A stretch of DNA of 64,000 nucleotides from Atrina japonica (Eukaryota > Mollusca > Bivalvia > Pterioida > Pinnidae): NCBI GenBank assembly GCA_030159075.1, contig BROG01000550.1:441374-505373 (forward strand), given 5' to 3'. The stretch's first letter is position 1. Every line of letters starts with the position of its first letter. Made by a program: the position numbers and the translations under genes. Below are positions 25,685-38,754 of the stretch, piece after piece. The notes beneath the pieces are model-generated. The model searched no databases, was not told where the DNA came from, and saw only the letters and a program-made list of their open reading frames with translations.

Positions 25685-25950
25685 CGTGTACCTTGTCTAC
25701 ACCCTGGGTTGTGAATATGGAAATTCTTGCTTGGAAAAACGGTAAATACGCCTATCAACGGTGGGCAAAATTCCCATCAGTGCAAGGGATGCTTACTCCT
25801 CAATGGCAATTTATCCTACTTCTCGATTTTCTAGAGTTCAACATGTCTGTATACTGTCTTCTGAACATCATGACAGTTTTAAACACTTTTGTATCTGCAC
25901 ATCAAGGGACATTATTTGAGTTTACCAACAAAACGATAGATATTTAGATT
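25685..25950 (+). repeat. Retroelement-tail-like repeat 'ggatgcttactcctc' (B1)
   Basis: Contains 'agggatgcttactcctcaat' followed by 'agttcaacatgtctgtat'. The same module follows the Penelope-like sequence at 49340-49490 and recurs at 36440, 38170, 56940 and 60965, so it looks like the 3' tail of a dispersed retroelement. The open frame here (25693-25947) is not conserved in B2, which has a stop, so it is not a gene. Confidence 0.55.
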
Positions 25951-26546
25951 TTGTTTCTACATTTACTGCCTGCTCTTGATGTACAATAACAAATAAGAGC
26001 TATACACAGGCATAAAAATTCTTATATTCCTATATCTTAAGTAAAAATGAGATCGGGTCCAGTGTGGTATTCATATATAATTAGTAAGGTTGATTTAATC
26101 AATTGCAATTAAAACAGTACCAAACCTGGATTGGTTTCTCAAGCAATTTTCACAAAATAAATAGGAATTTTGGAATTGTTATGCCTGTGTATGTCTCTTT
26201 TTGTTATTGTATATCAATCTAGTAGTAAAAAATGAAACAAAATTGAAAAAAACCACAGCTTATGCGCCTTAAACTTTTTATAATAATATAAAAAACAGTG
26301 ATCGCCAGTTAACAACAAGTTTGGATATCAATCTTACTTTAACTGATAATTATGTACAGGTTAGTCAAGGTAAAGTGGCAAAAACCAATACAATACGGTA
26401 AATTTTCCAAAAATAGGTTGTATAGATAAATCGTATTGCCTTGTAGGGATTTCATGCATTACCAATACTTATTTGTAAACATGCTCCAATTTTACTTGGT
26501 GGACCAATACTTCACATCATGTGTATATAAAATATAACATTCTCGT
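25951..26546. other. Duplicated non-coding DNA (B1)
   Basis: AT-rich and alignable to B2 36730-37305. No exon is supported. Confidence 0.5.
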
Positions 26547-26574
26547 TAATTACTTTCCTATGTTTATTTGGTGT

Positions 26575-26917
26575 CGTCCTGATTGTCCCACTTTTGGTAT
26601 TTACATGTAAAAAGGTGAAACAAAATGTGGCTGGCGCAGAATTATCCATTATAACTGTACAAGTAAGTAGAAAAGTATTTTTACCTCACTCAATTTAAAT
26701 TTTAACTCGTTTTTAAATATATTTCTTTTTTTTTAGTCTGCATATTGGGATGCTATTTACTTAAGCAAGCAAATCAATTATTTTGATTAGTCCTGATTGT
26801 CCCACTTTTTGAAAGTCAGTTGTTGTTTTAACAATTGAAGTTAACTAGTTTTTGTGGGACAAGTTATGTGGGATAACCAGGACAACTGAATTGAAAAAAG
26901 TGGGACAATCAGGACTA
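26575..26917. mobile_element. MITE pair with 'tagtcctgattgtcccactt' ends, B1-specific
   Basis: The inner element 26788-26917 (130 bp) has 23-bp near-perfect inverted ends (left 'tagtcctgattgtcccactt', right 'aagtgggacaatcaggacta'). A third copy of the end, 'cgtcctgattgtcccacttt', lies at 26575, so either a longer element shares the right end or a solo end sits beside the short element. B2 lacks this whole stretch. Confidence 0.8.
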
Positions 26918-26930
26918 AACCATTTGTGAA

Positions 26931-27960
26931 TGCTGAAGTCGACCTCAGATCAGAATGACCATACACATGCGCAGACGTGAATTTCATCAGAATTAATTCA
27001 ATAGATATCTACTACTTACTTGATTTTGTAGTCAAAGCGTATATACAGTCACTGTAATACAGTTATAATAATATAAATACAAATATTGAGTTCATCGTTA
27101 TGCGATATTATTGGTCACAAAAATACATACTGTGGACAACACAACAACAGGATATATTGCTTTAAGATTATTGGGGATACATTCGGAAAGAAATATTCAT
27201 GTATTGCTACTGGTGTATGAAACTGTCTTACTTGTATATTTTGTAATACAATGGCTATCTTGCTCATTCTCTTGTCCTTTAGAGTTATGATAAAAATTCT
27301 ATCCTAAAATAAAGGGAAAATAGGAATATATGTGTTTAAATTGTATATACATTTTGGAACTGGTTAATATGTCAGGTTTGGAGTACAGATGACATCATAT
27401 TAAATTTGAAATTTTTTATCGATATAGAAAACAAACAACACAACATTCTTAGGTGTCATTGAACGAGTAGTATATTTGTATATTGCTGACTGGATCTCAT
27501 GACGATTTATGCGGTGGTATCTGTTCTTTTTTTTTTTTTTGAAAGTTAAAAGCAATATGGACCCTGGTATTTCATAAATTAACTTTATATCATATTGCAA
27601 ATATTTCCAAATTCATAGTCTACCCTTGAGCAGATTTTAAACACAGATTCTTTTTAGTTCTTCAGTCTTTTTGGTAATTCCGGTTGGAATCTTTTTCATA
27701 GAATATGAATAAGACAATAAATAAACTGAAGACAGTGTGTGTATTCCGTACCATAAAAATGACTCAAATTGAAACATCATATTTACAGGATGAATAATAA
27801 CAAAAACAAGTTATGACTTAAACGTAAATGATTCATACTTAGTAAGTGAGCTTGAATAACTACAGTATTACAATTGTCAGTATCATCACAAAACAAGCTG
27901 GCTTCAAAACGAACATATATTATACAGCTTGTATGCGCCTAATTTAAAACAAGAAAATAG
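26931..27960. other. Duplicated non-coding DNA (B1)
   Basis: AT-rich and alignable to B2 (about 37320-38750) apart from the B2-specific insertion. Frames are short and unconserved. Confidence 0.5.
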
Positions 27961-27971
27961 CATCTTATCTT

Positions 27972-29560
27972 AATGTCAATCACGTATACAATGGTTAACG
28001 TGAACATATCGCAACATGTCCCCAAGTCAATTATATATACAGTATCTGGAGAGAACAGATCGCAACATGCCCCATGTCAATCACGTATACAATGGTTAAC
28101 GTGCACATATCGCAACATGTCCCCAAGTCAATTATATATACAGTATCTGGAGAGAACAGATCGCAACATGCCTCCATGTCAATCACGTATACAGTGGTTA
28201 ACGAGAGGAGATCGCAATAGGTCCCCAAGTCAATCATGTATACAGTATCTGGAGAGAACAGATCGCAACAGGTTCCCCAAGTCGTTCATGTATAGAGTGG
28301 CTAACAATAACAGATCACATCAGGTCTCCCAAGTAATTAATGTATACAGTGGCTAACAATAACATATCACAAGAGGTCTCCCAAGTCGTTCATGTATACA
28401 GTGGCTAACAATAACAGATCACATCAGGTCTCCAAAGTAATTAATGTATACAGTGGCTAACAATTACAGATAACATCAGGTCTCCCAAGTAATTAATGTA
28501 TACAGTGGCTAACAATAACAGATCACATCAGGTCTCCAAAGTAACAATGGTTAACAATAACAGATCACATCAGTTCTCCCAAGTAATTACAATAACAGAT
28601 CACATAGGTCTCCCAAGTAATTAATGTATACAGTGGCTAACAGGATAACATCAGGTCCCAAGTAATTAATGTATACAGTGGCTAACAATAACAGATCACA
28701 TCAGGTCTCCCAAGTAATTAATGTATACAGTGGCTAACAATAACAGATCACATCTCCCAAGTCGTTCATGTATACAGTGGCTAACAATAACAGATCACAT
28801 CAGGTCTCCAAAGTAATTAATGTATACAATGGTTAACAATAACAGATCACATCAGGTCTCCCAAGTAATTACAATAACAGATCACATCAGGTCTCCCAAG
28901 TAATTAATGTATACAGTGGCTAACAATTACAGATAACATCAGGTCTCCCAAGTAATTAATGTATACAGTGGCTAACAATAACAGATCACATCAGGTCTCC
29001 CAAGTAATTAATGTATACAGTGGCTAACAATAACAGATCACAACAGGTCTCCCAAGTAATTCATGTATACAGTGGCTAACAATAACAGATCACATCAGGT
29101 CTCCAAAGTAATTAATGTATACAATGGTTAACAATAACAGATCACATCAGGTCTCCCAAGTAATTAAAATAACAGATCACATCAGGTCTCCCAAGTAATT
29201 ACAATAACAGATCACATCAGGTCTCCCAAGAAATTAATGTATATTGTGGCTAACAACAACTGATTACATCAGGTCTCCCAAGTAATTAATGTATACAGTG
29301 GCTAACAATTACAGATAACATCAGGTCTCCCAAGTAATTAATGTATACAGTGGCTAACAATAACAGATCACATCAGGTCTCCCAAGTAATTAATGTATAC
29401 AGTGGCTAACAATAACAGGTCACATCAGGTCTCCCAAGTAATTAATGTATACATTGACTGACTAGAACAGGTCGCACATTCCAAAGTCAATCATGTATAC
29501 AGTGGCTTACGTGAATATATTACAACAGGTCCCCTAAGTCAATTATGTATAGTGTGACAT
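27972..29560. repeat. ~52-bp satellite array (B1)
   Basis: About 30 units whose consensus strings together 'ctcccaagtaattaatgtat', 'acagtggctaacaataac' and 'agatcacatcaggt'. The first units are a variant (…'gtcaattatatatacagtat' and 'ctggagagaacagatcgcaa'). Several internal units are truncated. The B2 array has only about 12 units. It lies a few hundred bases 3' of the membrane-protein exon on the opposite strand. Frames across it are artefacts. Confidence 0.92.
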
Positions 29561-29786
29561 ACTTTAGCAACATGTTACAGGTCCCCAAATCATTCATGAA
29601 CTAAATATTTTATTGAAATTATCATTGAAGGATTACATTGATTAAAATAAATGTTGTGTTAAGAGACGTGTTTAATTTAGGTAAAGCTAAACAGGTTTGT
29701 ATAAGTGCAGAATGGTATATACGGTGTTTGAATGTAAAAAAAACTGTTCGAACATTATGTGTGTAACTAACCCGTAAGTGTCGATT

Positions 29787-30372
29787 TTAAAAGGGAAAGT
29801 ACCCACAGTGTTTTGCTAAAATTATGATGGAACATATTACGATACAAGCAGTTCCTATGCATTTGACTTTAATATGGTTGCTTTGAATGTCATCATCAAA
29901 ATAGTTGTTCCGTATTCTATTAAGTTTGTGGATGTCGTCATAATAACACCAGAGTCTAATAATTGCTTCAATTATTGCAAATATAGGTTTCATCAACTGA
30001 ACCCCCAGAGTTATCGGTTTTTCTGCTTTAAACGCAACGATCAAGGCAAGAATGATTTGCGTAACATCCTCAATCCAGGTCGATAATGTAGAAGCAGTAT
30101 GTGGATGACAGCAGGCTTCATCTAGAATCATTTTCGCAATCAGATTGACCAACTCGAGCACAAATATTAGTGTTCCGGTAATAGCAAATACTTCAATGGC
30201 ATTATGGATCCATGTTGCCTGTTGTATTGTTATTTGTTCAGTCTTAACTATTTCATTATGGAAACACCAGTCCAAATGCAGATCTATTACTTCTAGGAAG
30301 ATTAAACCCAAGATCTTGCTGCAGCTATTCATACTGGAGATCAAACTTTCCACTTCTTGTTTATTTCTTTGT
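29787..30372 (-). CDS. Terminal exon of a multi-pass membrane protein, copy B1
   Basis: The frame from the exon edge to the stop is 1 nt plus 195 codons. The apparent start at 30353 is GTG. The frame stays open further upstream to a good splice acceptor ('tttctttaactag|acaaag', cut before 30372), so this is a 3' exon and not a whole gene. About five hydrophobic segments are visible, at roughly residues 8-30, 45-75, 90-110, 118-142 and 165-185 from the GTG. The segments include acidic residues ('FLEVIDLHLDW', 'STWIEDVTQIILALIVAF'). The last segment lies close to the C-terminus. Function unknown. The 'E-D-x-x-Q' phrase inside a hydrophobic helix faintly recalls XK-type membrane proteins, but I do not assign it. 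A near-identical copy lies at 39606 and a broken third copy at 56177. Confidence 0.7.
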
Positions 30373-31064
30373 CTAGTTAAAGAAAAACAATATTGATTTA
30401 TATTTTTTATGATAACTATGCAGTGTGTTTAGTGGAATTTTTTACCAATTTAATTATACAGTGTGCAAAGTGAATGCATTTAGTATTTGATCATTTTAAA
30501 CACATGCACAGTACATTCCTGACTGATAGTCTGTGAAGGAATTGTCGACTTTTTATTTACAAATGTGCTTGTTTCTACTTCCGAAGACTTTTGACCAATT
30601 TTACTCATTTTCAATATCATTAAAGACATAAGAATATAATAATCAAATGCTCATTAGAGCCTGCATTGCACAACTGGACTTTTAGCAAAAACGTAGAAAT
30701 TCTACTTAAGCCGGTAACGATCAATTTGGATGATGGATCGATACCAAAGTAAAAACATTTAGTCAGTACCTTGTAAGGTACAGTTATGTCATGTTTGGCT
30801 TCAATTCATTCAACATTCAATATGAATTCGACATGACCAAAATATTCGAATATAGTCAGATATGATTTTAGGATGGACAAACAGACAACCTTGACAAAAC
30901 CCATTGGTCTTCTCAGCCCATTGCCGACATAAGTTTGTATGATTACTACCATGTTACTTGTTACAGTAAGAAGTTGTTTGGAGAATGTCGGGAAGAATGA
31001 AGTAGCTGTGTAAAATCTATATATAACAGATGATATAAACTTACCGTTGTTTGGTAGCTTTTAA

Positions 31065-33167
31065 GAGTAATTCTATGTAAAGACCAAAGAATTATTTAAG
31101 TGCTGAGAAATGGTATGTCACAGAATACGCTCATATTTACTATATATGTTTATTATAGAATGCTTAAACATAATATTGATTTTAAAATTGAAAAAAATAT
31201 ATATTGTTGCCATGGCAACAAAGAGTTGTTTTTCACAAGATTTGTCGTCTTACCCTTATAGAAAAAGGCATTTTTGCATAGTTTCAACATTTTATTTTTA
31301 TTTAACATACAAGATATATCAATAATGTAAATATTTTATTTGAATCTACTTTGATTAGACATTCAAAAAAATAAAACCCAAAGTGATAATCAGTACAGAA
31401 GGTATTTTGCCTAACAACTTAAAGATAGGGGGTTTCTGCAATATTCCAATTAGAAGAATCTTATGATTTTTTTATTTTTCAAGACTTTACTCCCCAAAAA
31501 TGCAGCATAGAAATTTTAAGATACTTTGACCTAAAGTTTGAATAATTTGATAATATTTAGGGACACCTATGATCATATACAATAATTATATTCAGTTTAT
31601 CTTTAGTCAAAAAGCTTCCGATTAGTGTAAATTGACCTGACATCTCAACTCCGCCACTGAAATCTGACTGCTAATTTTAGTGTGCTTTCATCAGCCAAAA
31701 CCTAGGAAATCTAAAACGAACCAAAATTTGAGTAACTTTTTACTGAAAATAATTCAGAAAGATGTCATTAATTATTATTGAAAAGATTACTTAAATAGAA
31801 TTAAAACTGGGTGAGAAATCATTGATTATTTATTTCGATTCCGCCGCTAATCGAATCCGAAAACACTATACTATCAGGAATCCGACATTAGCATCTTTTC
31901 GATCCGACTCTGTAGTATTACTAAGCGATTACAAATTATAATTGCTAACGAAAAATAAGTGATTTTAGTGTCATTTAATGGTATATTTAGAAGGATATTA
32001 TCATAAGCGATTGATATATACTTTACTTAAAGTTTAAGTATAACAAATGAACTTAAACCGATCCAATACCTCGACTCCGCCGTCGAATCCGACTACTAAT
32101 TATAGTGTGCCAACGTAAGACAATGTCACGTAAATCGAGTCCAAAATAATTTTGTTCAATTTTCTACTGTGAATGATGTAAAATACCACAATAAAGATAT
32201 ACTACAATTATTGTGTTAATTGAATAAGTATTGGGGAAGAAATAGACAATTATTTGTTCGATTCCGCCGATTCTCGAATCCGACTCCGCCTCCGACTACT
32301 ACTTTTAGTGACCGCTTTAATCAACGTGAGATATACGCTCTAGTTTATTCCAAACCTATCGTGGTTATTTTTAAGCGCATTACTGACCACGATTTCGGCT
32401 GTATTGACAGAGTGGAAACGGAAAACATTCAAATTCCGGTTTGAGAAAACGGGTAGCGATAGATTTGGACATAAACCCCCCCCCCCAAAACCTAAACATT
32501 GTTCGTATTTACGAGTGATTTGGTTGCATCATGGATCTATGTTTATTGCAAGTACGATTTCTTGTATCCACATGTAGTACCGAGTTCACATAAGCTGTTC
32601 ATTTCCAATTTTCTTAAAGGGTTCTCTTTTTGCACGGATAACAAATTATGTTGATGTTGTCCAATGAATTATTAATTAGTAACAAAAATACCCACTGAGA
32701 TATTTTGCTGTTCGTTTCTACTAATGTTACTAAAGTCACTAGAGATAAATGAGCGATTTCCTATGCTGCGTTTTTACAGAGGCCTGATTTAAATTTGCAC
32801 GGAATTTCCCTATATTAACCCTAAAAAACCAACTTTCAACAGGTCTTTTTTAAAAACGGAGGCATTACGATCCCCGATATTTTCTACCTTGTTATATAAA
32901 CATGTTAAGATCAATAATTAATACAAAAAAACTGCTGTCAAAACTGACAAATATCACATTTCATGAAATTTACGTAATATGACTATTTCCATTAGGTTAC
33001 CATATTCAATATAGATAAATGACCGTTGCTATGGTAACGAGGAAGTTTTACTGGGAAAAATTGTAAGGTTTTGTTACTCTCATGCAAGGCTATCATTGTG
33101 ACCAGCTGCCTTCAAAATTTGCGATATACCATTTCTGACCAATTTTGGTCTTTACAGAGAATTACTC
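31065..33167. mobile_element. 2.1-kb non-autonomous TTAA transposon, B1-specific
   Basis: Ends are inverted: left 'gagtaattctatgtaaagac', right 'gtctttacagagaattactc'. The element is flanked on both sides by TTAA (31061-31064 and 33168-33171). Unit B2 has a single TTAA and no insert at 40886, which is a clean empty site. Inside are diverged internal repeats rich in 'tccgactccgcc' and 'ctaattttagtgtgc'. No transposase-like frame is present (the longest are about 71-74 codons and unrelated to known families). The TTAA target resembles piggyBac, but the terminus is not the usual CCC type. Confidence 0.85.
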
Positions 33168-33171
33168 TTAA

Positions 33172-33880
33172 TCCTTTCCAATAAAGGTGATGTAAATATG
33201 ATGATCAGGTACCGAATCAATAACAACAATCAATCTCAATAGTTATGAAAATGAAAAATAAATAAATTTTCTCGTGGCGCTTCAGGTTGTTATGCGCAAA
33301 ACTTCTCGTCTCCAAGAAATGACGCTGCAACGTTCTCGAATGTAATACACGTTTTGAGATAAAGCATATTACATGTTAGACTATTTCAGTATATTTACCT
33401 TAGCAACATAGTTCATATAAAAGAACTAAGAAAATGTACGCCCCTTTGTTGCAAAAATATCATATACCGCATAATTCTATTTATAGAGCAATCTATTCTT
33501 GGTTTATAAAATGATTTTCGGTTTTCCTAAAAATGGTTGATTAATATCTTTGAATGTTGTTTAAAAGGATTTTTCGAAATGAATTGTCGTTACTATTGCA
33601 TATGGAAAACCAAAATGTCGTAGAGTTATTTATATCTGTCTGGAACCAAATATGTAATATGTCAATTAACTTTAGTTCTCATACCTAAGTGAGTCTCTCA
33701 ACAATAATAATCAAAGTACCGAGAATGCTGAAAGTCAGGTTACAAATATCCAAGTAATAATATTGCCTATTTTCATTCTGACGCTTTCTTTCCCACATTC
33801 TGCCTAATATACCCTCGAGCTTCGTATGCTGAAGGATACAAACTGTTTTTTCGTAAACTAGAATTTATATTTAGAGGAAA
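33172..33880. other. Duplicated non-coding DNA (B1)
   Basis: Alignable to B2 40887-41620. No exon is supported. Confidence 0.5.
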
Positions 33881-34175
33881 TTCCTCATATATACCCAGTT
33901 GGAATATCGTTGGCCCAACATATCGCGCTATGTGGCCCAGCGCTTTCAGCCAACGTTGCTCCAATGTATAAGTGCAAAGTGGGCCAAGGTTGGGCCAACA
34001 TGTTGTTTTCACATTGGTCCAATGTTGTACATTGAGTGAAGAAACGTTGATTCAAGACTGGACCGATGTTATATTTACCGAAAGCCAACGTTGGTACTGC
34101 GATGGCTCAAGATAGATATCCCATCAATGTTTGGCTAGCATTATGTTGGCTCAACATTGGTTCACCATTGGATAG
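33881..34175. repeat. 'gttggcccaac'-rich dispersed repeat (B1)
   Basis: Many variants of 'ttggcccaac' and 'aacgttgg' spaced through about 290 bp. The same block is in B2 at 41625-41905. This self-complementary word cluster is common in invertebrate repeats. Frames through it are artefacts. Confidence 0.7.
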
Positions 34176-34344
34176 GAAGAACCAATAAATATTAATTCTG
34201 CAATGGCACAACACTTGTTAAGCATTCGGAAATTCCATATTTTTCAGTAAGAACTAAGTTTGGTTCAATATTGTTCCAATATTTAATCAATCGCTGGAAC
34301 ACTGAAAATACAGCTTGTAAGTGCAAGAACTCTCAGTTCAGTTT

Positions 34345-34612
34345 TACTATAGACACAGACGGGAAATGAACAACTAAGCTTCGACAAACGCGACGATTTC
34401 GCTTTTCCATCGCAAACTTTCTACATTTAACTAGTAATATCCCACAATCCCCCGCATATGGAGTTTATATTTCGCAAATTATCCGATATGCCAGGGCGTG
34501 CTCAACATATGAACATTTCATATACAGAGGTTAACTACTCACTGACAAATTATCGACACAGGGATATCGAAAACCGCGTTTGATGTAAACGTTCCACAAA
34601 TTTTACGGTCGG
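34345..34612 (+). pseudogene. Penelope-like reverse-transcriptase C-terminal fragment (B1)
   Basis: The sequence aligns at the DNA level with 48890-49190, downstream of the 'YIDD' motif region of the larger copy: 'tagacacagacgggaaatga', 'cgacaaacgcgacgatttcg', 'ttcatatacagaggttaact', 'cagggatatcgaaaaccgcg', 'aaattttacggtcgg'. It holds only the region after the catalytic motif, with frame breaks. It is truncated exactly where the promoter-like repeat starts ('gaaatgacgtcatg'). Confidence 0.7.
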
Positions 34613-34739
34613 AAATGACGTCATGTTGTCATGGCAATAAGGAGGAAGAGCCAATCGTTGAGCTCGGAAGTGTGTGTATGATCGGAAGTTGGAGGTTGTG
34701 GAGAAGGTCATATTGGATAACGAGCCAATGAGAGCCTTC
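34613..34739 (+). promoter_or_regulatory. Short copy of the CRE/ETS promoter-like repeat (B1 right edge)
   Basis: 'aaatgacgtcatgttgtcat', 'gagccaatcgttgagc', 'cggaagt' and 'gagccaatgagagcc' match 21590-21710. The NRF1 site and donor of the long copy are absent. Confidence 0.55.
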
Positions 34740-35444
34740 AGTTTCTTAGACGTTATATGTATTTCTTTTCTACCATAAATGTTTCTCTCTACTTAAAAAT
34801 ATCATTCACTGTGTGGAATTAAAATCTTCATCTCCGAATAACACGCGAAAGGTAAAAACCAGCTACACGTTCTAAGACGCTGTGTGTTCCACTATAAAAT
34901 TAATATCAAACCCTCGTAGAAAATATAAACCCACGCTGAAAAAGATTAAACCCAAGATGAGAAAATATCAAACACACATAAAAAAATATAAAAACCAGAC
35001 AGAAAAATATCAAATCCAAGCTGAAAACATATACCAACGTAGAAAAGTAAAAAAAAATGTCTACAGAAAATATAAAATCCACGCAGAAAAATATATTTAA
35101 CCATTGTAGTAAAATACAAAACCAACGTAGCAAAATAATGCTTTAAATTACAAAACCCCAAATATAAAAATAAAAAGCACTACAGATATAGAACCGCACA
35201 GGGACAAAAATATCAGACATACGCAGAAAAAATCAGATACATATGGAATTATAGTCTTTTAAGTTATCAATAATGTTTTATGTTGTTGTTTTGTTTAATT
35301 TCAAATGGATTCATACGTTTGTATGAAAAGCTATAAGACTCTACACACGCATATCTCAAATTATTTTAAAATGGTTTAATCTTAAAATACCTTCTGATGA
35401 ACTGTCAGAAACGTTTTTGTACATGTTTAAAAAGGTGCCGATTT
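34740..35444. repeat. Spacer between B1 and B2 with a ~22-bp degenerate satellite
   Basis: 34740-34960 matches 61622-61845 ('atcattcactgtgtggaatt', 'atctccgaataacacgcga'). 34905-35240 is a run of degenerate units around 'aaaatataaaacccacgcag'. Frames here (for example 34882-35100) are satellite artefacts. Confidence 0.6.
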
Positions 35445-36439
35445 GGTTATGTGGAAATGGTTTTATCTTTAAAGGGACATTATTTATATTTTCTAGGGTA
35501 TACAATGAGAGGTTATTGATATTACCATTCAAAACCTATTGTTGGAATATGATATTTATATTATGCATGTACCTCTCATCAAGTATAATCTGTTTCTATT
35601 GTATATATGGCTCCATTTTATCTCGACCTATTCTCTGTTTTTTTTTTCGAAAAGCCTCATGCACCATTCTGTTTGGAAGCATATTATTACCAATAAAACA
35701 TTCCAGTGTAACGTGAAAATTTGATCCGCCGTAGAAATGCTACCAGGAGTCACTTTTCTATGATAAAAAACATGGGTCACATTTCTACGATAAAAATCTT
35801 ACCCGGGTAGCAGTAGAAAATTGACCCGCTTCAACATTTCTGTTTGTCACCCGTGATAAATGACCCCAATGGAAAATACCCCTATATTTTAAGTTCATAT
35901 AGCTTTCATTTAGTTCACAGAGAAACGAGTCAAATTCGCTTTATGTCCCATAATCTATGTTACGAAAATAAACAATGTGTTGAAAAACACGACAGAATAA
36001 ATTCCTAAATATATACTTTATTTTCCGAAAATGAAAGTTATACGTTTCCAATGACATGTAGAGCATAAATACATATATATCAGTTTTCAGAAAATGGTTT
36101 GCCGTTGCTGTTACGCGCGTGGGTAACGAATGAGGTTGTTCTATTTTTAGAGATATACACTAGTAATTTGATTTTGAAGTTTGAGTAAATATTTAAATTA
36201 AGTTACTACTATACAAGTATGTAATCAAATGCATGCATATTGTTAATCTATTTAAGTTAGTCGTTCTTAACAGTATCATGTGATATAACACCCAACACAT
36301 CATTTTTTTCACACTTTTCTCCACGCTGTTAATACATCTTTTTGCACGAAAGTAATATTAATCTGACGCAACTTTAAATGCACTGACTTTTCATCACATA
36401 GAGGTCCAACATAATGAAATTATATTTTGACGCCCCAGC

Positions 36440-36735
36440 GCGTGTACCTTGTCTACGCCCTGGGTTGTGAATATGGAAATTCTTGCTTGGAAAAACGGTA
36501 AATACGCCTATCAACGGTGGGCGAAATTCCCATCAGCGCAGGGGATGCTTACTCCTCAATGACAATTTATCCCACTTCTCGATTTTCCAGAGTTCAACAT
36601 GTCTGTATATTGTCTTCTGAACATCATGACAGTTTTAAACATCTTTGTATCTCCACATCGAGGGGCATTAGTTGAGTTTATCAACAAAAAGAAAGATTTT
36701 GATTTTGTTTCTACATTTAATGCTTGCACTTGATA
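36440..36735 (+). repeat. Retroelement-tail-like repeat 'ggatgcttactcctc' (B2)
   Basis: Partner of 25685-25950, with the same 'ggggatgcttactcctcaat'. A TGA replaces the TGG that kept the B1 frame open. Confidence 0.55.
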
Positions 36736-37814
36736 TACAATAACAAATAAGAGCTATACACAGGCATAAAAATTCTATATATATTCCTATATCTTTAGTA
36801 AAAATGAGATCCGGACTAGTGTGGTATTAATATATATTTAGTAGGGTTGATTTAATCAATTGCAATTTTAAAAAGTACCAAACCTGGATTGGTTTCTCGA
36901 GCAATTTTCACAAAATAAATAGGAATTTCGGAATTGTTATGCCTTTGTATGTCTCTTTTTGTTATTGTATATCAATCTAAGTAGTAAGAAATGAAACAAA
37001 ATTGAAAAAGAGAACATGGCTTATGCCCCTTTAATTTTTTTTAAAGTAATATTTTAAAAAACAGTGATCGCTTGTTAACGGCAAGTTTGGATGTCAATTT
37101 TACTTTGACTGATAATTATGTACAGGTAAAGTGGCAATAACCAAAACATTACGGTAAATTTTCCAAAAATAGGTTGTATAGATAAATCGTATTGCCTTGC
37201 AGGGATTTCATGCATTACCAATACTAATTTATAAACATGCTCCAATTTAACTAGGTGCACCAATATATCACATCATGCGTATATAAAATATAACATTCTC
37301 GTTGTTTAATTTGCGAGCAAGTGTGAATGATCAAGTCGACATCAGATCATACACATGCGCAGACGTGAATTTCATCAGAATTAATTTAATAGATATCTAC
37401 AACTAACTTGATTTTGTAGTATATACAGTCGCTGTAATACAAGTATAATAATATACAAATATTGAGTTCATCGTTATGCGATATTATTGGTCACATAAAG
37501 TACATACTGTGGACAACACAACAACAGGATATATTCGGAAAGAAATATTTATGTATTGCTACTGGTGTATGAAACTCTCTTACTTGTATATTTTGTAATA
37601 CAATGGCTATCTTGCTCATTCTCTTGTCCTTTAGAGTTATGATAAAAATTCTATCCTAAAATAAAGGGAAAATAGGAATATATGTGTATAAATTGTATAT
37701 ACATTTTGGAACTGGTTAATATGTCAGGTTTGGAGTACAGATGACATCATATTAAATTTGAAATTTTTGATCGATATAGAAAACAAACAACACAACATTC
37801 TTAGGTGTCATAGA

Positions 37815-38255
37815 ACGAGTAGTTTCTAGAAATGAAGTTTTGTATATAAATACTACAGCCAATCTTCCTGGAGACAGCAGGAGCAATAATCCAATGAGAA
37901 GATGCAAACACCTGTTTTAGGGATTCAGATTGCTGTAAGTGGCATTGCTTGTACCTCAGGATATTCCTGTCATGTTATGATTTTTGTATTTACCTCCCAC
38001 CTAGTAAATTCAAAACTTGCAATTATTATATTTTCATGATTTAAATTAAAACTGTATATTTTAAACAAAAATATTTGTTAATTTGTTAAATCATGAAAAT
38101 ATGATAATTTCAAGTTTTGAATTTACTAGATGGGTTGTAAATATACAAAAATTAATTAAAACATGACATTCCTATGCAAGGGACGCTTACTCCATGTCAC
38201 GTTGTTAAACATATCTATTGTCCAGAGACCCATGTTTGCCCAAAGTTCAACATAT
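37815..38255. mobile_element. B2-specific insertion with a ~200-bp hairpin
   Basis: Absent from B1, where 'gaacgagtag' joins directly to 'tatatttgtatattgctgac'. It contains a long inverted repeat (about 37966-38172). In the left arm 'ctagtaaattcaaaacttg' and 'atattttcatgattta' complement 'caagttttgaatttactag' and 'taaatcatgaaaatat' in the right arm. It ends with another 'gacgcttactcc...gtttgccca' tail module. The class is unknown. Confidence 0.75.
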
Positions 38256-38754
38256 TTGTATATTGCTGACTGGATCTCATGACGATTTATGCGGTGGTAT
38301 CTGTTCTTTTTTTTTTTTTCTTGAAAGTTAAAAGCAATATGGACCCTGGTATTTTATAAATTAACTTTATATCATATTGCAAATATTTCCAAATTCATAG
38401 TCTACCCTTGAACAGATTTTAAACACAGATTCTTTTTAGTTCTTCAGTCTTTTTGGTAATTCCGGTTGGAATCTTTTTCATAGAATATGAATAAGACATA
38501 AATAAACTGAAGAGAGAGTGTGTATTCCGTACCATAAAAATGACTTAAATTGAAACATCATATTTACAGGATGAATAATAACAAAAACAAGTTATGACTT
38601 AAACGTAAATGATTCATACTTAGTAAGTGAGCTTGAATAACTACAGTATTACAATTGTCAGTATCATCACAAAACAAGCTGGCTTCAAAACGAACATATA
38701 TTATACAGCTTGTATGCGCCTAATTTAAAACAGGAAAATAGCATCTTATCTTAA

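Noticed and set aside
25693..25947. 84-codon frame resembling a coding exon
   Set aside because: The paralogous copy in B2 has a stop in the same frame, and the sequence is a dispersed retroelement-tail repeat.
27972..29560. CRISPR-like array of regularly spaced units
   Set aside because: The units are contiguous 52-bp satellite monomers without unique spacers, in an animal genome with no cas genes.
29874..30396. Plus-strand frames opposite the membrane-protein exon
   Set aside because: The minus frame is longer, ends at a splice acceptor and is matched by the independent third copy at 56177. The plus frames are its shadow.
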